NCBI GenBank assembly: GCA_003510345.1
Contig: DOMW01000141.1
Location: 1-20,312, forward strand
Direction: 5' to 3'
Length of the DNA: 20,312 nucleotides
Source of the DNA: Clostridiales bacterium
Lineage (GTDB): Bacteria; Bacillota; Clostridia; Christensenellales; Christensenellaceae
This document shows positions 16,501 through 20,312 of the stretch, piece after piece. The notes under the pieces were generated by a model. The model ran no database searches and was not told the origin of the DNA. It saw only the letters and a list, made by a program, of their open reading frames with translations. Made by a program: the position numbers and the translations under genes. Numbering within the stretch: the first letter of the stretch is position 1; each line of letters starts with the position of its first letter.

Positions 16501-17051
16501 CCGAAGCTATGCTCAATGGGGCTGTAAAGGCGGCGGCCAACGCCTTGAACAAAAAAGATGTAAACGAAACCAAGAAGTACGACCCCGATTTATATGTTGA
16601 GTGGAGTATGTTCCCGGATGTTGGGGATGCTATGAAAGAAGCGGTGAAGCAATCGGTGGAAAAAGGCGATAATAGCTGGATGAACGATATTTACGATGAA
16701 TTGGCTTACGATGGGCATACGCCGGAGGAAACGAAAGCAGAACGCCTATCGACGTACAAAACTGCCGTGCGGGCAAATCTATACGACTACCTTGACGCTG
16801 GAAATGACGCTAAGGTTGATCAGTATATCACGGCGTTACAGGAAATGATAGAGGAAGGCGAGGGTGACAGCGATATCTCCGGGCCGATGAAAACACATTA
16901 CAAACCAATTTACCAGCAGGCGTATCTCGCGGGCAACACCGCCGAAATGCAACGGATAGAAAGTATGCTTCTTCGGCTTGGGCTTATGGGCAAGAAAGGC
17001 ACTCCGCTGTTTGATGATACAACATTCGAGGAATGGCGCGAGAAAGCATAG
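7587..17051 (+). CDS. Giant polyvalent phage protein: MuF-C, zincin-like and LPD3/BECR-like domains
   Basis: One uninterrupted frame of 3154 residues, starting at ATG 7587 in a TAATG overlap with the previous stop. Layout: 1-400, helical; 418-495 and 565-602, hydrophobic and Gly/Ala-rich segments; 470-535, a conserved EVITEKIPLDNL ... EATEEMVSEIAG block typical of polyvalent phage proteins; 640-955, Ala/Pro/Glu-rich linkers with one small domain; 955-1170, a MuF-C-like domain (FTLGTTSNALQSIGV, VIVMQSKNP, YGKDTNPQG); 1170-1345, a zincin-like protease with HELVH (His1209, Glu1210, His1213) and a candidate third ligand Glu1266/1267; 1405-1520, an LPD3/BECR-like domain (HADHKRRGYSTYTFAAPV, VHRILTPDG). 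Long helical and coiled-coil regions follow, with FNPRTWIQQPMSYFRAA near 2390, a TQVVDSVFHRSQI block and a hydrophobic helix at 2581-2606. The C-terminus (2730-3130) carries two or three related repeats. It is probably packaged and ejected into the host. Whether the BECR-like region is an active nuclease is unknown. Confidence 0.8.
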   Translation: MAQIWNKTKQRWEEENAGTVSSISAYGTFNLGEYNALYNQRMEESEKEWYVKGRQTRVMNALNDAADMLQNGFTDYDSWRKNQEVYRERLKQSDQLTNELQDYIDENSDYYTPEGLKTFEEYLAAYAEDKDAITKAHDELLASDYYKKNSEIYDALLLDNPEYDSLTQAAQNKAYTDKAVELTQERVDEAEKNRNWATKLANSPIGQNAAALLDTLGVVSIDDLYKKVNEDENEAAYKAATAELMALREQQKITDVRAVTAEAKADSNFQASTGGNAEQMLAAQNEIFLKWGGAADKNLYADYAYMTPHESKVYDTFAESDPQKSNQYLTAIKPFTASRATNAVVDLIQQATEEHPVAMSLLSPAFTLGEGTEYVGSLITKVADGELNSGSYRASAIKNTIREETRSQINSEFGKKVYDIGMSIADSTASLIMGGGVPAISLVIMGTSAASQTAQDVKARGGTDEQALGMGAIAGIIEVITEKIPLDNLFKAAKGGGKKAILNILKQSGIEATEEMVSEIAGVIADDLVMGNLSNYNLKINELTANGMSYGDAMRQANNEFTQQVIDAGIGGAVSGAGFGMVGSATGSVRLAAAGKAIIKGGTVDLLVGKALDLPLETAAHQLAQSLVDGTTKQTNSNIGQLLYEYNQQIKTDSSKDNAAPDTAQDALEQVDPAAEGVDPGLDLAARQLAGEVSTGEVAQDTPRTPQARNMGVATPQEGVESENFINTTGTATPITHSAHLSESSEKGSFDITGISSVQNGKMYLQTNDEGTVALDDIEFSNALTDILYSAAAAYDTDAAKTFVTGFEGGTSEDFARYSSGFSAVYKSAKVGLRLENIIQRYPFVAGQLSPRMQQLAYDAGRNAKNLAATPSVQAAGAQADTTIPGAAQAQDAMIAEQESTQSAAPAETTAENTPNTDAERETAPQETSEQAKKKPGVTRKDTKQNLSEAQRRQLQVLDVIGRKYGISIETVDSIPLSNSEESTAASAKFAINADFQAEYDAWDKKSTGRIFTLGTTSNALQSIGVKNHLIQWDAGKIIKIRTDHPAMTDSVIKQVPDILENPVIVMQSKNPQHKSRITIFGEVFDANGVPVLAVLELQPTGRDNMALDLIKVASAYGKDTNPQGLINSSNILYVDPDIKRTNTWLLGTKLQLPFTSSNQLGSNNKIAYSAENVNSGAGSINASFDPQTGRIQIAMDATDGAYLYVGMHELVHYVKEYNADGYGMLEDFVLDALRETGQDVDALVQYQIELAARNGIEMDEAGAREEVVANSVPAVLSDKATVRKLVGLDRTIAQQVADFLREFVETLKNIMSSLAKQKSWQQMEALQGDIDTLQEIADLFLVALGDAGATNYQKGDATESDGLTRYSAKNSSNDSIKKQLIANLSAVNALEPVADFSNTGIEGMSKAEQVKEISEEFKKFGYRIERKGFGTILIDGKRINHGINYVNNDAEYAAFFAVPRVLKRGVEISEHADHKRRGYSTYTFAAPVIINGMPGNVAVVVRKTGNYKYNVHRILTPDGTAFELNGIKKTEPTPDVGKLPNGNGMTSISPVSKHRNQVSTLADNASASSQRLSTSVEQSIPQDGKKSKFSLRDTLAVDAPAFARFEEAESIIAEQRKTVSASAARAISTQTADRIARKVISDTHSDYDPKVLSENLIEIITRFAQNPDIPADYFIEAGASAIKPVLAGSRSFDQSAYEADAGIRDYLKTTSIVLSDVQRQEVANDFDNYRTYRQSLFGSVNLTRDGVALDVAWQELSSMRPDLFDPHTNEGDMPAILHNVAKSLNKSAYYANEFGYDLDSAAVDMFLQVYSDYANASSIKTSLNKSRSAAKQEMQSRYAQLRKGEVARRQELSRRYNAAPAAEKKAIRKEYIQVGTDDHLAFLERQARIADWKAVAQKESAAVRKYRPLIENETKKLINWLNNPSKKHHVPEQMRKPVTEFVQSLDFAREGAPVASANWANKMQKMSNFMDKANKAVDMIGAQNFSIDEALITDFNTFIEHARETVSHVYYMNSTQLEELYRIVRAVSHAITDANKMHKNAKYETVKEAGEVAIQELASKRQRYKGKDILKQLMLVDTLEPRTFFKSLESVGETMWAALREGFREKMRRLFAAQDFVDDTFQQKNIKTKTIRAWSGPRAEIKIFDVKNGRLQLTDAHIMSLYALSHREQAYKHITEGGVRTGEYTGRLDGKKHKVIQEKPVTLTDAEIKMIIGNLTDEQLYVAEQFQEYLSTVIARYGNEASLDLEGYMKYLEEIYWMISSDSAYIKKDQKPGDSHEAIKNIGASKATVKGANNPIMLNDFFDAFVRHINDMTSYSTLAVPIADAFKWFNYKNANNDSVQNAIKRVYGQPGIDYFVKFMDDLNGLQSRNTGLEGMGLINAIIRKAKTAAVGFNPRTWIQQPMSYFRAANMISPKYLVKFWNSPKNIAEMKKYSPIARWKSAGFYDTNVGPTLRNVLIGDMSRIENARDRSLWMAGKMDEITWGSIWAAIKREIRATRPDLKSGTQEFFEAVAKRFEDVVDGTQVVDSVFHRSQITRSTDGLARMTTAFMSEPQKSLNMLITAFSDNYEQKTKASAKRLGRAIVVFAVSGIATAAAASLPSAFRDGDEEKTFGEKYLAAFKEDVFGNLNPLNLFPYIRDIWRNVESEVFGKYQNSGRMDMDVLNKAIGLLRELGRIAKGESKWSEYKVAYRMLDTAADFTGIPLDNLMRTFTSLVNTVSPGTIDMKSDTATNPKGYGTMYEALKAGDRDKYTATLEDMREKLAKNIRNEMAEGGRQYSETEIEIKVTDAIEKGIAAYMMENEPLIDEVARLFLTGELVGENKKRYDAIYQTLRNMGVPQNSNIYAMNSRINLINKGDAVEEVTPATPQEFERTDLYENMYHALTMGYEDDYDEYHDIVADIIRSDYEKKVADGGIPEDDVELYIENTIAEGMRDYLKKNDPRITEMAEAYNKGTRQIENMAVYREMKAEGFTEAMLNGAVKAAANALNKKDVNETKKYDPDLYVEWSMFPDVGDAMKEAVKQSVEKGDNSWMNDIYDELAYDGHTPEETKAERLSTYKTAVRANLYDYLDAGNDAKVDQYITALQEMIEEGEGDSDISGPMKTHYKPIYQQAYLAGNTAEMQRIESMLLRLGLMGKKGTPLFDDTTFEEWREKA

Positions 17052-17106
17052 CGTAGGGGTGAAAATAAAAAATACAGTTGCTATGATGGATTGAGAGGTG
17101 AACGAT

Positions 17107-18858
17107 ATGGCATATGTGAATTATCAGATGCGGCTTGATGTTTCAAAGCCGGGGAGCCAGGGAACAATCTATGTGAAAGAGGGAGATGTCGGTTCGCGGG
17201 AAATGACAATTTCCCTTGTCAACGTCGCGGAGCCGGTGACACTTAACGCCAGCACAATGACAGCGGCGGTTCACGCAATAAAGCCAGACAACACGATTAT
17301 ATATAACGACGGCGAGATAACCGGTAACACCATAAGAAGCACACTGACACAGCAGATGCTTGCGGTGGAAGGCATTGTAAAATGCGAGATCATTGTTTAT
17401 AGCGCTGCCAACAAAGTTCTGCACAGCCCGTATTTTGAGGTTTACGTGAGCGATACGCTGAATATGGATTCTGCCGTGGAATCGTCCAATGAGTTCACCG
17501 CCTTAGTGCAAGCCATGACGGATGTTAAGAACCTCGAAAACGAGGTTGCAACAGCCGAGAACGACAGGGAAACGGCGGAGGGGAAACGTGTAGAGCTTTA
17601 CACACAGGTAAAGGCAGAGTATGAGAGCGGCGCGTTCAAGGGAGAAAAGGGCGATACCGGCCCACAGGGCGAACAGGGGTCGCAGGGTATACAGGGGATT
17701 CAAGGGGAAACTGGTATACAGGGAGCGCAGGGCATTCAAGGCCCACAGGGCGATCACGGTGTGGGCGTTAGTTTGCAGGCGGGCGAGTACCGGGAACCGG
17801 GCAGCGGCAAAGACCTTCCCGACCTGCCTGCCATTGAAAGCACCGCCGAAGGCGCGGCATATGTCGTTGATGATGATGATATAGATGGACAATACGATTT
17901 GTATATCCACGGCGAGGGAGGAACAAGCTGGATCATAGTGGACAACTGGGGCGGCGTTCCCGGCACGCAGGGGCCGCAAGGCATACAAGGCCCGCAGGGC
18001 GAGCAGGGGCCAAAAGGCATTCAAGGAGAACCAGGGCCAAAAGGTGATCAGGGAATACAAGGCCAGCAGGGAGAGACGGGGCCGCAAGGGATACAGGGGG
18101 TACAGGGGCCAAAAGGTGACAAAGGCGACGGCACCGGGGATATGCTGCGGTCGGTATACGATACGAATTCAAACAATGTGGTTGACAAGGCGGAGCGGTT
18201 AAATACGGCGTGTAGCATAGCCCTAACAGGCGACGTGACGGGGAGCGGCAGCTTTGACGGGAGCGCGGATCTGTCAATTACTACATCCATTGGCGCGCTC
18301 AAAATCACGACGGCAGATATTGCCGCTAATGCCGTGACCAACGCAAAGATGGCGACCATGACCGCCAATACGATCAAAGGCAATGATGGTTCTTCGGCGC
18401 TGGCGCCGCAAGATCTAACGGCAACGGAAGTCGTAACGATGCTGAAATCCGCGCTTGTCAATACAATCTATCCTGTCGGCGCGATCTATATGAGCGTTGT
18501 GAATACCAGCCCGGCCACGTTGTTTGGCGGCACATGGGTGGCGTGGGGTACGGGGCGCGTACCGGTTGGCATAAACACAGGCGACACGAACTTTAGCACT
18601 GTAGAAAAAACAGGCGGCCATAGTGCTACCGAGCAGCATTTACATACTGTTGGTATGGCTACAGATCCTGGAATCGTTGGTGGTAATGTTACAATGGCCG
18701 AAATCACTACTGGAAATCCTCATACAGCATGGATAGGATCTGGTACTCCTTATGGCAAAGTAGGAGCAGGCGGCGGACAAACTTCAACGTTCGGAACAGG
18801 AAATGCCGGCAACCTTCAACCATACATCACATGCTATATGTGGAAACGCACAGCATGA
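17107..18858 (+). CDS. Fibre or baseplate-type protein: BppU-like head, collagen-like shaft, collar-type tip
   Basis: The 583-residue product has a BppU-like N-terminal domain at residues 1-140 (YQMRLDVSKPG ... EMTISLVN, and later GIVKCEIIVYSA), the fold that anchors upper baseplate proteins in lactococcal phages. A short coiled coil (about 140-175) leads into collagen-like Gly-x-y repeats at 179-219 and 286-342. Between them sits a 65-residue globular insert with an aspartate run (DDDDID) and WIIVDNWGG. After a beta region the tip (about 451-583) starts IYPVGAIYMSV, continues LFGGTWVAWGTGRVPVG and ends NLQPYITCYMWKRTA, a closing motif of tail-collar/gp10-type tips. It likely binds the cell surface. 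ATG 17107 was chosen because GAGAGGTG ends 6 bases upstream; GTG 17098 lies inside that site. BppU-like heads are better known from long-tailed phages. Confidence 0.8.
   Translation: MAYVNYQMRLDVSKPGSQGTIYVKEGDVGSREMTISLVNVAEPVTLNASTMTAAVHAIKPDNTIIYNDGEITGNTIRSTLTQQMLAVEGIVKCEIIVYSAANKVLHSPYFEVYVSDTLNMDSAVESSNEFTALVQAMTDVKNLENEVATAENDRETAEGKRVELYTQVKAEYESGAFKGEKGDTGPQGEQGSQGIQGIQGETGIQGAQGIQGPQGDHGVGVSLQAGEYREPGSGKDLPDLPAIESTAEGAAYVVDDDDIDGQYDLYIHGEGGTSWIIVDNWGGVPGTQGPQGIQGPQGEQGPKGIQGEPGPKGDQGIQGQQGETGPQGIQGVQGPKGDKGDGTGDMLRSVYDTNSNNVVDKAERLNTACSIALTGDVTGSGSFDGSADLSITTSIGALKITTADIAANAVTNAKMATMTANTIKGNDGSSALAPQDLTATEVVTMLKSALVNTIYPVGAIYMSVVNTSPATLFGGTWVAWGTGRVPVGINTGDTNFSTVEKTGGHSATEQHLHTVGMATDPGIVGGNVTMAEITTGNPHTAWIGSGTPYGKVGAGGGQTSTFGTGNAGNLQPYITCYMWKRTA
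17641..17766 (+). repeat. Collagen-like Gly-x-y repeat block 1
   Basis: About 41 codons in the fibre gene encode consecutive Gly-x-y triplets, many of the form GIQ or GPQ, starting GEKGDTGPQGEQ. This is expected to form a trimeric collagen-like shaft segment. Confidence 0.9.
17962..18132 (+). repeat. Collagen-like Gly-x-y repeat block 2
   Basis: About 57 codons of uninterrupted Gly-x-y triplets (for example GPQGIQGPQGEQGPKGIQ), ending GPKGDKGDG. The near-identical 9-base units of this block and of block 1 offer sites for slippage or recombination that could change shaft length. Confidence 0.9.
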
Positions 18859-18877
18859 AAAAATGGAGAAAAAGAAA

Positions 18878-19792
18878 ATGACAGAAGTAAAAATCAATGA
18901 ACTGTTTGTACCAAAAGGGACCAAGCGGCGGGGCGGGAAAAAGCTGAAAAAAGACAACGGCGTGTGCATCCACGAAGCGGGTACGCCGAACGCCCCGGCG
19001 GTGAACCTCGCCAGGGTGCAGGTGAACAGCCCTAATTCGGTCGTGAACGGCTGGCACTTTTCGGTGGACGACAAGGAGGCGTGGCAGTCGTTCCCGCTGG
19101 ATGAAGTGGCCGAGCATTCCGGCAAGCGCGAGGGCAACGACACCACGGTGGCGATCGAGATCGCGGACAAAGTGACGGCGGGTGAGTATTGGCGGAAGGC
19201 CGTGGACAACGCGGCGTGGCTGGCGGCGTGGATTTTGAGGCAGAAGGGCCACACCAAAGCCGTGCACAAGCAAAACATCTGGCAGCACAATGACTGGAGC
19301 GGCAAGGACTGCCCGAGGCAGATACGCAAGGGCAACCCGGTGAACTGGGCGGCGTTTGTGGCGAAGGTCAACGAATATCTGGCGGCGATGCTTGCACCCG
19401 CGTCTGCACCCACACCTGCCCCCGCCCCACAACCGCAGCCGAATAAGGCGCTGGTGGAGGCGTTTGTGACGCGACTCTATGCGGCTTCGCTTGACCGCGC
19501 CCCCGACCCGGAGGGGTTCAAAGGCTGGGTAAACGCGCTGATGAACCGGGCGCTTGACCCGTGGCAGGTGGCGCGTGGGATCGTGCTGAGCGACGAGAGC
19601 ATCGGGCAGCGCGAGACGACCGAGGAATGGGTGAAAGAGCTGTACCGGGCGCTGCTGGGCAGGGAGCCGGATGTGGACGGGGAGCAAAACTGGCTGGCGC
19701 GGTTGTACACTGACATGAGCCGGGTTGCGGTTGTGGACGGCATCCTCGGCAGCTCGGAGTTTAGCGGCGTTGCGGCGGCGATGGGGTTTTAA
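18878..19792 (+). CDS. Endolysin: N-acetylmuramoyl-L-alanine amidase (Amidase_2) with two DUF4214 repeats
   Basis: The 304-residue product cleaves the amide bond between muramic acid and the stem peptide. Residues 25-170 form an Amidase_2 domain. CIHEAGTPN supplies zinc ligand His32, and HNDWSGKDCP supplies His137, Lys143 and Cys145. The spacing matches His122, Lys128 and Cys130 of T7 lysozyme. A Pro/Ala linker (173-190) follows, then two DUF4214-type repeats (191-244 and 248-298), each with a LYxxxLxRxPDxxGxxxW-like pattern; these probably bind the wall or carbohydrate. ATG 18878 was chosen because GGAGA (18865-18869) is 8 bases upstream; ATG 18863 would add five residues without a ribosome binding site. 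The holin candidate follows after 13 bases. Confidence 0.92.
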   Translation: MTEVKINELFVPKGTKRRGGKKLKKDNGVCIHEAGTPNAPAVNLARVQVNSPNSVVNGWHFSVDDKEAWQSFPLDEVAEHSGKREGNDTTVAIEIADKVTAGEYWRKAVDNAAWLAAWILRQKGHTKAVHKQNIWQHNDWSGKDCPRQIRKGNPVNWAAFVAKVNEYLAAMLAPASAPTPAPAPQPQPNKALVEAFVTRLYAASLDRAPDPEGFKGWVNALMNRALDPWQVARGIVLSDESIGQRETTEEWVKELYRALLGREPDVDGEQNWLARLYTDMSRVAVVDGILGSSEFSGVAAAMGF

Positions 19793-19805
19793 GGAGGAAA
19801 ACGAT

Positions 19806-20015
19806 ATGGAAGAAAAAACGGTATTGGAACAGAACCGGGTAAGGTCGGTTACATGGTGGGTTGGGATGATTGACGCCGCAGTGACGGCGATCACCGGCGT
19901 ACTGATGGCGGCGGGGGCGGTATCCGTTGAGATTGGCGGGGCGGTCGTCGCGGGGTCGGCCATTGTGCTGGCTTACTGCAACGGCAACAACCCGAGCATA
20001 CGGGGGAAATACTGA
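19806..20015 (+). CDS. Holin candidate
   Basis: The 69-residue product has a short charged N-terminus, a hydrophobic segment at about 18-39 (WVGMIDAAVTAITGVLMAAG), a second at 43-58 (IGGAVVAGSAIVLAYC), and a polar tail GNNPSIRGKY. Two membrane spans with a small basic tail, directly after an endolysin and at the end of the late operon, fit a small phage holin of the phi-LC3 type. AAGGAGG (19792-19798) is an ideal ribosome binding site 7 bases before ATG 19806. The order endolysin then holin is the reverse of the more frequent one. The assignment rests on topology and position rather than a diagnostic motif. Confidence 0.75.
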   Translation: MEEKTVLEQNRVRSVTWWVGMIDAAVTAITGVLMAAGAVSVEIGGAVVAGSAIVLAYCNGNNPSIRGKY

Positions 20016-20056
20016 TCGTTTTTTAGCACTCTTTTTTTCTCTTTGGCAGGCTCGTA

Positions 20057-20102
20057 TTAAAGGCTTTTAAAACGCGATACTATACTTTTTAAAAGCCTTT
20101 AA
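20057..20102 (+). repeat. 16-bp perfect inverted repeat with 14-base spacer
   Basis: TTAAAGGCTTTTAAAA (20057-20072) is the exact reverse complement of TTTTAAAAGCCTTTAA (20087-20102), with 14 bases between. Each arm contains the palindrome TTTTAAAA, which occurs again at 20122-20129. The stem is AT-rich and no T-run follows, so a protein-binding or recombination site is as likely as an RNA hairpin. Confidence 0.75.
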
Positions 20103-20135
20103 AACAACTTTATATTTCAGATTTTAAAAAAACAG

Positions 20136-20196
20136 AGAAAAACTCCGGTTCAAGGGCAGCGACTGTAAAAAAGCCCATTACTTCGGAGTTTTTTCT
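20136..20196. terminator. Bidirectional intrinsic terminator between convergent transcripts
   Basis: AAAAACTCCG (20138-20147) pairs with CGGAGTTTTT (20184-20193), and the plus strand continues into a six-T run and TCT. The A-run at the 5' side gives the minus strand an equivalent T-run, so it can stop transcription both ways. Inside the 36-base loop GGGC (20154-20157) can pair with GCCC (20173-20176). It separates the holin end of the late operon from the minus-strand gene entering from the right. Confidence 0.75.
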
Positions 20197-20197
20197 A

Positions 20198-20231
20198 TTT
20201 TGCGCGTTAATTTTTTTTGTTTTGCGCGTTA
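20198..20231 (+). repeat. 12-bp direct repeat, 22-bp period
   Basis: TTTTGCGCGTTA occurs at 20198-20209 and again, identically, at 20220-20231, with an eight-T run between. The 22-bp period is about two helical turns, a spacing seen for paired protein-binding sites. The second copy overlaps the stop codon of the minus-strand gene. Confidence 0.65.
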
Positions 20232-20312
20232 GGCTACATTGAACTTTTCACCAGTCATGGCTCCATCTATCAGCATAGATACGGTTGTTCCATCCAAGCG
20301 CATGGAAGAAAC
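20229..20312 (-). CDS. C-terminus of a convergent gene of unknown function (5' truncated by window edge)
   Basis: On the minus strand the last 84 bases read 27 codons and then TAA (complement of 20229-20231). The residues include RLDGTTVSMLIDG followed by AMTGEKFNVA, a plausible folded C-terminus. The frame is open to the window edge, codons look natural, and a T-rich bidirectional terminator lies downstream, all of which support a real gene. The family cannot be named from 27 residues. It may be a phage gene of another transcription unit or a host gene beyond the prophage end. Confidence 0.5.
   Translation of the reverse strand, partial: VSSMRLDGTTVSMLIDGAMTGEKFNVA

Noticed and set aside
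7587..17051. N4-type virion RNA polymerase
   Set aside because: Length and genomic niche are comparable, but I could not find single-subunit polymerase motifs; the recognisable domains are of polyvalent-protein type.
17082..17087. TATGAT as a promoter -10 box before the fibre gene
   Set aside because: No convincing -35 box lies 16-18 bases upstream, and a single hexamer match is expected by chance.
18610..18858. Variable region of a diversity-generating retroelement at the fibre tip
   Set aside because: No reverse transcriptase and no near-identical template copy with adenine-specific differences occur in the window; the patch is better explained by recombination.
18827..19963. Long minus-strand open frame opposite the endolysin
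   Set aside because: It mirrors the amidase gene, whose zinc ligands and domain order are clear. The antisense product is Arg/His/Pro-rich without recognisable domains.
20016..20056. T-rich runs just after the holin as a terminator
   Set aside because: The runs at 20019-20040 have no stem before them; the real terminator structure is at 20136-20196.
1..20312. tRNA genes, CRISPR arrays, insertion sequences
   Set aside because: No cloverleaf, regular spaced direct-repeat array, or transposase frame with terminal inverted repeats was seen on either strand.

Overview
The window reads as the late structural and lysis region of a tailed bacteriophage or prophage of a Gram-positive, Firmicutes-type (probably Clostridia-like) host. 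The grounds are strong GGAGG-type ribosome binding sites, a Prp-type cysteine protease, an N4-gp56-type major capsid protein, a BppU-like fibre head, a cell-wall amidase with DUF4214 repeats and a giant polyvalent protein of the kind found in Firmicutes phages. Everything from 1 to 20015 runs on the plus strand with tight spacing and several 1-4 bp stop/start overlaps. No tail tube, sheath, tape measure or tail terminator is visible, so the layout fits a short-tailed (podovirus-like) virion. All family assignments come from reading the sequence by eye; no database search was run.

Layout. Positions 1-123 hold the C-terminus of an upstream gene. 120-458 is a Prp-like protease. 574-1488 is a scaffold and 1518-2537 the major capsid protein; their N-termini share a VPLxLxLF motif resembling a Prp cleavage site. 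2599-3030 is a small capsid-associated protein of unknown role, 3073-3450 a head-to-tail adaptor candidate, and 3450-5171 a large tail/stabilisation protein. 5171-6253 is a fibre ending in an H-type-lectin-like domain, 6270-6440 a 56-residue protein, and 6451-7587 a protein with an N-terminal peptidoglycan-binding domain. 7587-17051 encodes one 3154-residue polypeptide with a MuF-C-like domain, an HELVH zincin-like protease, an LPD3/BECR-like domain, hydrophobic glycine-rich segments and C-terminal repeats. 17107-18858 is a BppU/collagen/collar-type fibre, 18878-19792 the amidase endolysin and 19806-20015 a holin candidate. 20016-20228 is non-coding and rich in repeats and a bidirectional terminator. 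A convergent minus-strand gene enters from the right edge (20229-20312).

How the parts probably work together. Protease, scaffold and coat build and mature the head; the adaptor and stabilisation protein close it; the fibres bind the cell surface. The peptidoglycan-binding protein and the giant polypeptide are candidates for virion proteins that are ejected or cross the wall at infection, the latter carrying effector-like domains. Amidase and holin release progeny.

The least ordinary signals are at RNA level. Three small hairpins with the same GGAAGA-type hexaloop, two of them with covarying stems, lie just before the scaffold ribosome binding site. A hairpin hides the coat-gene ribosome binding site and overlaps the scaffold stop codon. 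In addition, base composition changes sharply at the effector-like domains of the giant gene and at the tip of the fibre gene.
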